The position numbers and the translations under genes were made by a program. Positions 60,239 to 64,000 of a DNA stretch of 64,000 nucleotides are shown here, piece by piece. Position 1 is the stretch's first letter, and each line of letters begins with the position of its first letter. The notes below the pieces were generated by a model. The model was not told where the DNA came from. It saw only the letters and a list, made by a program, of their open reading frames with translations, and did no database searches. The stretch is from Lysobacter sp. K5869. GTDB taxonomy: Bacteria > Pseudomonadota > Gammaproteobacteria > Xanthomonadales > Xanthomonadaceae. The DNA lies in the NCBI RefSeq assembly GCF_018847975.1, contig NZ_CP072597.1:1-64000 (forward strand), in the 5' to 3' direction.

Positions 60239-63078
60239 GGCGCCGCCCTCAACCCGTGCGCCGCCATCGCCGCGCCGATCGCGCGTCGCGCCACCGCGAT
60301 CGCGTCGGTCTCGGCCACCCGCCGCGGGCGCCGGTCCAGCGTGCATTCCAGCCCCGCCGCCAACAACACCGCATGCGCTTGCAGCAAGCCGTCGGCCTGC
60401 TCCGGCGACAAACCGCCGGCCGCGCGCGCGGCCGCGATCAGCCCGGGCGTATCGCGCGGCGTCAGCAACCCCGGCGCGCGCGCGGCATCGCGCAACACCA
60501 GGTACTGCAGCAAGAACTCCAGATCGACCAGCCCGCCTTCGCCTTGCTTGAGGTCGAAGAACGCCGCGTCGCTGCGGTCGAGCTCGGCGCGCATGCGCGC
60601 GCGCATCGCGGCGACGTCGCCGCGCAGCTTGTCGCCGTCGCGCGCGCGGGTCAGCGTGCGCGCGCGGACCGCGTCGAAATCCCCGTGCAGGCCGGCGTCG
60701 CCGGCGACGAAGCGCGCGCGCACCAGCGCCTGGTGTTCCCAGGTCCAGGCGCGTTCGTCCTGGTACTCGGCGAAGCTCGCCAGCGACGACACCAACAGGC
60801 CTTTCGCGCCGTCCGGCCGCAAGCGCACATCGACGTCGAACAAGCGCCCCGCCGCGGTCACCGCGCCGAGCAAGGCGACGATCTTCTGCGCCAGCCGCGC
60901 GAACCAGCGCGGCGCGTCGAGCGGACGCGCGCCGTCGGAGGCCGCGCCGCCCTCGACGTCCGGCGCCTGATACAAAAACACCAGATCCAGATCCGAGCCG
61001 AAGCCCAACTCTTCGCCGCCGAGGCTGCCGTAGCCGAGCACCGCGAAGCGCGCGCCCGGCACCCGGCCGTGCGCGGCGGCGACTTCGGCCTGCGCCATCG
61101 CCAGCACCCGCACCACCACCGCGTCGGCCAGCCACGCCAGCTGGCGCGCGCTGTCCTCGGCCGACTGGCGGCCGTCGCGCAACGCCATCGCGATGCGGAA
61201 GCTCAGCGCCTGCCGGGTTTCGTTGATCGCCTGCAAGGCGTCCTCGACATCGAGATCGGCGTCGCCGTCCGTGCCTGCGCAGGCGGCGAGCAGTTCCTCG
61301 CGATCCGGCAACGGGCCGGCCACGCGCGCGTCGAGCAATTCGTCGAGCAGCAACGGATGCGAGGCCAAGCGCTCGGCCAGCAGCGCGCTGCGCGAGACCA
61401 CTTCGACCAAGCGCGACAGCGCCGCGGGCTGTTCGTCGAGCAAGGCCAGATACGCGCTGCGGCGCAGGACGTTGTGCAACAGCGCCAGCAGGCGCTTGAG
61501 CGCGAGCATCGGCTGGGTCGAAGCGGCCGCAGCTTGCAGCAGCGCCGGCAGCACCCGGTCCAGGCGCGCGCGCGCCGCGTCCGACAGGCCGCGCACGCCG
61601 GGGCTGCGGGCGAAATCGCGCAGCGCCGCGTCGGCGTCGCCGGCGCCGTCGAAACCGGCGTCGGCCAGCGTTTGCGCGTCGCCGGCGTCCGGCAGCGCGC
61701 GCCAGTACGCGGTCAGCGCGTCGGGCGCGGCGCGGCGGCGGCGCGGCGCCAGCAGCGCGTCGAACTCGGCGGTGATGCGTTCGCGGCGGCGTTCCAGCTC
61801 GGCGCGCAGCGCGTCCCAGTCGGCGTAGTCCAAACCTTGCGCGATGCGCTCGCGTTCGGGCTCGCCGGTCGGCAGCGCGTGGGTCTGCGCGTCGCGCAGC
61901 ATTTGCAGGCGGTTTTCCAGGCGGCGCAGGAAGCGGTAATCGTCGGCCAGCGCGGCGCCGGCGTCCTCGCCGATCTGGCGCTGCGCGACCAAAGCCTCCA
62001 GCGCCGGCAGCAGTCGGCGGCCGCGCAACTCGGCCTCGCGTCCGCCGCGGATCAGCTGCAGCGCCTGCACCAGGAATTCGATCTCGCGGATGCCGCCCGG
62101 CCCGCGCTTGATGTCGTCGGCCAGTTCCTTGCGCGCGACCTCGGCGCTGATCGCTGCCTTCATCGCGCGCAAGCCGTCGAGCGCGCCGAAGTCGAGATAA
62201 CGGCGATACACGAACGGCCGCAGCGCTTCGACGAAACGCTCGCCGGCGTCCAGATCGCCGGCCACCGGCCGCGCTTTCTGCCAGGCGTAGCGTTCCCAGT
62301 CGCGGCCTTCGCGCTGGAAATACTGCTCCATCGCCGCGAACGACCACGCTACCCGGCCGGCATTGCCGTACGGGCGCAGGCGCAGATCGACGCGATGGCT
62401 GAAGCCTTCGGCGGTGAGTTCGTCGAGCAAGCGCGCCAGCTGCTGGCCGAGCTTGGCGAAGTAGGTTTCCGCATCGAGCGCGCGCGCCGGATCGCGGCCG
62501 TCGAACTGGGTGCCGCCGTCGTGTTCGTAGGCGTAGACCAGATCGACGTCGGAACTGAAATTGAGTTCGCCGCCGCCGAGCTTGCCCAGGCCGAACACGA
62601 CCAACCGCACGCGTTCGCCGTCGGCGGTGCGCACAGCGCCGTAGCGGCGCTCGAATTCGTCTTCGAGCGCGTCGTGGGCGAGGCGCAGGCAGACTTCGGC
62701 CAGTTCGGTGCTGCCGCGCAAGGTGGCTTCGACCGAATCCAGGCCGAGCGCGTCGCGCCAGATCAGGCGGGTGGAACCGGCCGCGCGGTAGCGGCGCAGG
62801 CGCGTGGGCCAATCGGCGCGGCCTTCCGCGTCGAGCAGCGGCGGCGGCAACGGCGCGGCGCCGTCGTCGGCGGCCAGCGCGATCAGCAGCGCGGGCTGAC
62901 GCACCAAGGTGTCGATGGCGAAGTCGCTGACCGCGGCGACGCGGGCGACGCGCTGCGCGAGCGCGGGCTCCGCGAGCGCGGCGCGCGCGTCGTCGGAGGC
63001 GTTGCGCAGGCGGGTCAGCGCGCGCTCGGTCAGCGCGGCGAAGGAAGACGGGGAGACGGCGGGGGAGAAAACGGACAT
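60235..63078 (-). CDS. glnE: Bifunctional glutamine synthetase adenylyltransferase / adenylyl-removing enzyme
   Basis: 947 aa from [20 protein letters not shown], the usual GlnE length; the frame extending to 63336 is basic and not family-like. Two nucleotidyltransferase domains: [20 protein letters not shown] (about 150-170, adenylyl-removing) and [20 protein letters not shown] (about 680-700, adenylyltransferase), with [20 protein letters not shown] between. Controls glutamine synthetase activity in response to PII. Stop overlaps the Imm22-like gene. Confidence 0.96.
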   Translation of the reverse strand: MSVFSPAVSPSSFAALTERALTRLRNASDDARAALAEPALAQRVARVAAVSDFAIDTLVRQPALLIALAADDGAAPLPPPLLDAEGRADWPTRLRRYRAAGSTRLIWRDALGLDSVEATLRGSTELAEVCLRLAHDALEDEFERRYGAVRTADGERVRLVVFGLGKLGGGELNFSSDVDLVYAYEHDGGTQFDGRDPARALDAETYFAKLGQQLARLLDELTAEGFSHRVDLRLRPYGNAGRVAWSFAAMEQYFQREGRDWERYAWQKARPVAGDLDAGERFVEALRPFVYRRYLDFGALDGLRAMKAAISAEVARKELADDIKRGPGGIREIEFLVQALQLIRGGREAELRGRRLLPALEALVAQRQIGEDAGAALADDYRFLRRLENRLQMLRDAQTHALPTGEPERERIAQGLDYADWDALRAELERRRERITAEFDALLAPRRRRAAPDALTAYWRALPDAGDAQTLADAGFDGAGDADAALRDFARSPGVRGLSDAARARLDRVLPALLQAAAASTQPMLALKRLLALLHNVLRRSAYLALLDEQPAALSRLVEVVSRSALLAERLASHPLLLDELLDARVAGPLPDREELLAACAGTDGDADLDVEDALQAINETRQALSFRIAMALRDGRQSAEDSARQLAWLADAVVVRVLAMAQAEVAAAHGRVPGARFAVLGYGSLGGEELGFGSDLDLVFLYQAPDVEGGAASDGARPLDAPRWFARLAQKIVALLGAVTAAGRLFDVDVRLRPDGAKGLLVSSLASFAEYQDERAWTWEHQALVRARFVAGDAGLHGDFDAVRARTLTRARDGDKLRGDVAAMRARMRAELDRSDAAFFDLKQGEGGLVDLEFLLQYLVLRDAARAPGLLTPRDTPGLIAAARAAGGLSPEQADGLLQAHAVLLAAGLECTLDRRPRRVAETDAIAVARRAIGAAMAAHGLRAAP

Positions 63079-64000
63079 GCGCAGGATGATCGCATGGCGG
63101 CCGCGGCGCTCCGGCGTTGCGACCCCGCACCGCGGCGCGCGGCGAACCGGGGGGCGATGCGCGCGGCGCATTCGCGCCGTTGCGCGCGGCGCGGCGCGTG
63201 GGCGAAGCTCGGCGCTAAAAACCTTGGGCAATAAAAAAGCCCGCTTCCGGATGAACCGGTTGCGGGCTTGCTCCCTCCCCCACGTCGGGATGCGGGCTGA
63301 TCGTGAAGGAAGCGTTATCGGCTTTGCACGCTGCACTGCAAAACAGAACTTGCCGGTTCATTTGAAACGCTCTCGCGTGGATCGGCCTCTCAACGCGAAA
63401 ACCTTGCGGCGCAAGGCTTGTTACCGATGCCAGGGCGGATGCGGCGAATGGCTGGTCCGCGGCGAGGAACGATCGCGGCTCCAACCTGAATAGGCGAAGC
63501 CCACCAGATTTGCGCCAAACCGCATTCCGCTCGTGTCGCCGGTCGCAGGCCGGGCGTGCCGTCGCACGGCGCCGATTCCTTATCCGCCGCCGGACCGGAC
63601 GAGAGCGGCGCGTCATCGCCGCAGCGCGAGGGGCGCGAACGCCGGCCGCCCTCGGCCGTCGTCGGCCGACCGGCGCTCGCGGCCTCTCGAATCGCGGCGT
63701 TGTTCGATCCGAACGAACCGATGTCGGTTTCGCCGCGCAGTCCGACGTCATCGACTCCGCCTTCGCTCGCCTCGCCGCAAGCCCGCATCGCACCCGCGCC
63801 GCGCCCGACCGCTTAGAACGCGACCGCGGCATCGGCGCTCGTCGCGAACGCGGTCGCTCGCCGCACCCACCGAACCCACGCGCAACCCGCCGCGCTTCGA
63901 CGCAACGCGCGCGAAGCCCGGACCGCGCACCCGACTCGCTCGACGCCTGCGCGCACTGTCCTGCCGCACCGGCTTTCGCCGTTCATCAAGCGAGCGCGAA
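63079..64000. other. Terminal region without a convincing gene
   Basis: 922 bases. Open frames here are rich in Arg/Ala/Ser and lack protein character. It holds the glnE promoter region and a minus-strand terminator at 63237-63269. The AT-richer stretch 63300-63420 upstream of that terminator might be transcribed as a small RNA or a very short ORF (48 codons from about 63360). Confidence 0.4.
63237..63269 (-). terminator. Orphan minus-strand rho-independent terminator
   Basis: AAGCCCGC(TT)CCGG / CCGG(TT)GCGGGCTT stem with ATGAA loop; on the minus strand it is followed by a T run (TTTTTTAT). It ends transcription arriving from beyond 63270, where no clear gene is seen. Confidence 0.8.

Noticed and set aside
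63215..63832. 205-codon minus-strand frame near the right end
   Set aside because: Arg/Ala/Ser-rich without domain character, and an intrinsic terminator lies inside its 3' end.

Overview
The window is very GC-rich and reads as a Xanthomonadaceae chromosome, most likely Lysobacter. Evidence: a preproprotein whose C-terminal 179 residues look like the Lysobacter beta-lytic metalloprotease; a thr operon with a fused aspartokinase-homoserine dehydrogenase; an ilv-leu superoperon of Xanthomonas type; and several families of short extragenic inverted repeats (REP/BIME-like). No prophage, insertion sequence, tRNA, rRNA or CRISPR array was seen.

Layout. 1-4.0 kb: a broken secreted-protein gene at the edge, an RTX-repeat protein carrying an HExxH metallopeptidase domain, and a sterol-desaturase-family membrane enzyme translationally coupled to a small discoidin-domain protein. 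4.3-8.0 kb: inorganic pyrophosphatase and a large TonB-dependent receptor. 8.0-9.4 kb: a 1.4-kb gene-free region holding a 128-bp tandem repeat with a TGAACGA-N-TCGTTCA palindrome. 9.4-13.9 kb: AraC-type regulator, a membrane-anchored winged-helix/beta-propeller regulator and a small ion channel. 14.1-16.2 kb: thiC under a TPP riboswitch. 16.3-19.2 kb: a lipoprotein, beta-lytic protease and a PEBP-family protein. 19.3-24.5 kb: thr leader peptide, thrA, thrB, thrC. 25.5-37.7 kb: ilv leader peptide and attenuator, then ilvD-ilvC-ilvG-ilvM-ilvE-ilvA-leuA-leuC-leuD-leuB, ending in a strong terminator. 37.9-42.0 kb: glpD-glpF-glpK. 42.2-47.5 kb: RND pump and adaptor divergent from a TetR regulator. 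47.6-50.7 kb: a protein-isoaspartate-methyltransferase homologue, TolC and two paralogous small secreted proteins. 50.7-56.4 kb: envelope genes (waaA, an LpxL-type acyltransferase, an O-antigen-ligase-like protein, a glycosyltransferase, a zinc-finger protein). 56.5-63.1 kb: pirin, YceI, a nitroreductase, an ELM1-like protein, an Imm22-like protein and glnE. The last 0.9 kb has no convincing gene but contains a minus-strand terminator.

How the genes work together. The thr and ilv-leu operons form one biosynthetic flow: aspartate semialdehyde to threonine (ThrA/B/C), threonine to 2-oxobutanoate (the operon's ACT-less threonine dehydratase), then to isoleucine, valine and leucine. Each operon is preceded by a short leader ORF whose codons match the end products (Thr-rich for thr; Ile/Leu/Val-rich for ilv-leu) and by competing RNA hairpins, the arrangement expected for transcription attenuation. 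In both, a TTGAC(A/G) -35-like hexamer starts exactly 37 nt before the leader ATG and no ribosome binding site is visible, which suggests leaderless leader peptides.

The most unusual parts are the 128-bp palindrome array, the RTX/metallopeptidase chimera, the paired leaderless-looking attenuators, and the orphan Imm22-like gene coupled to glnE.
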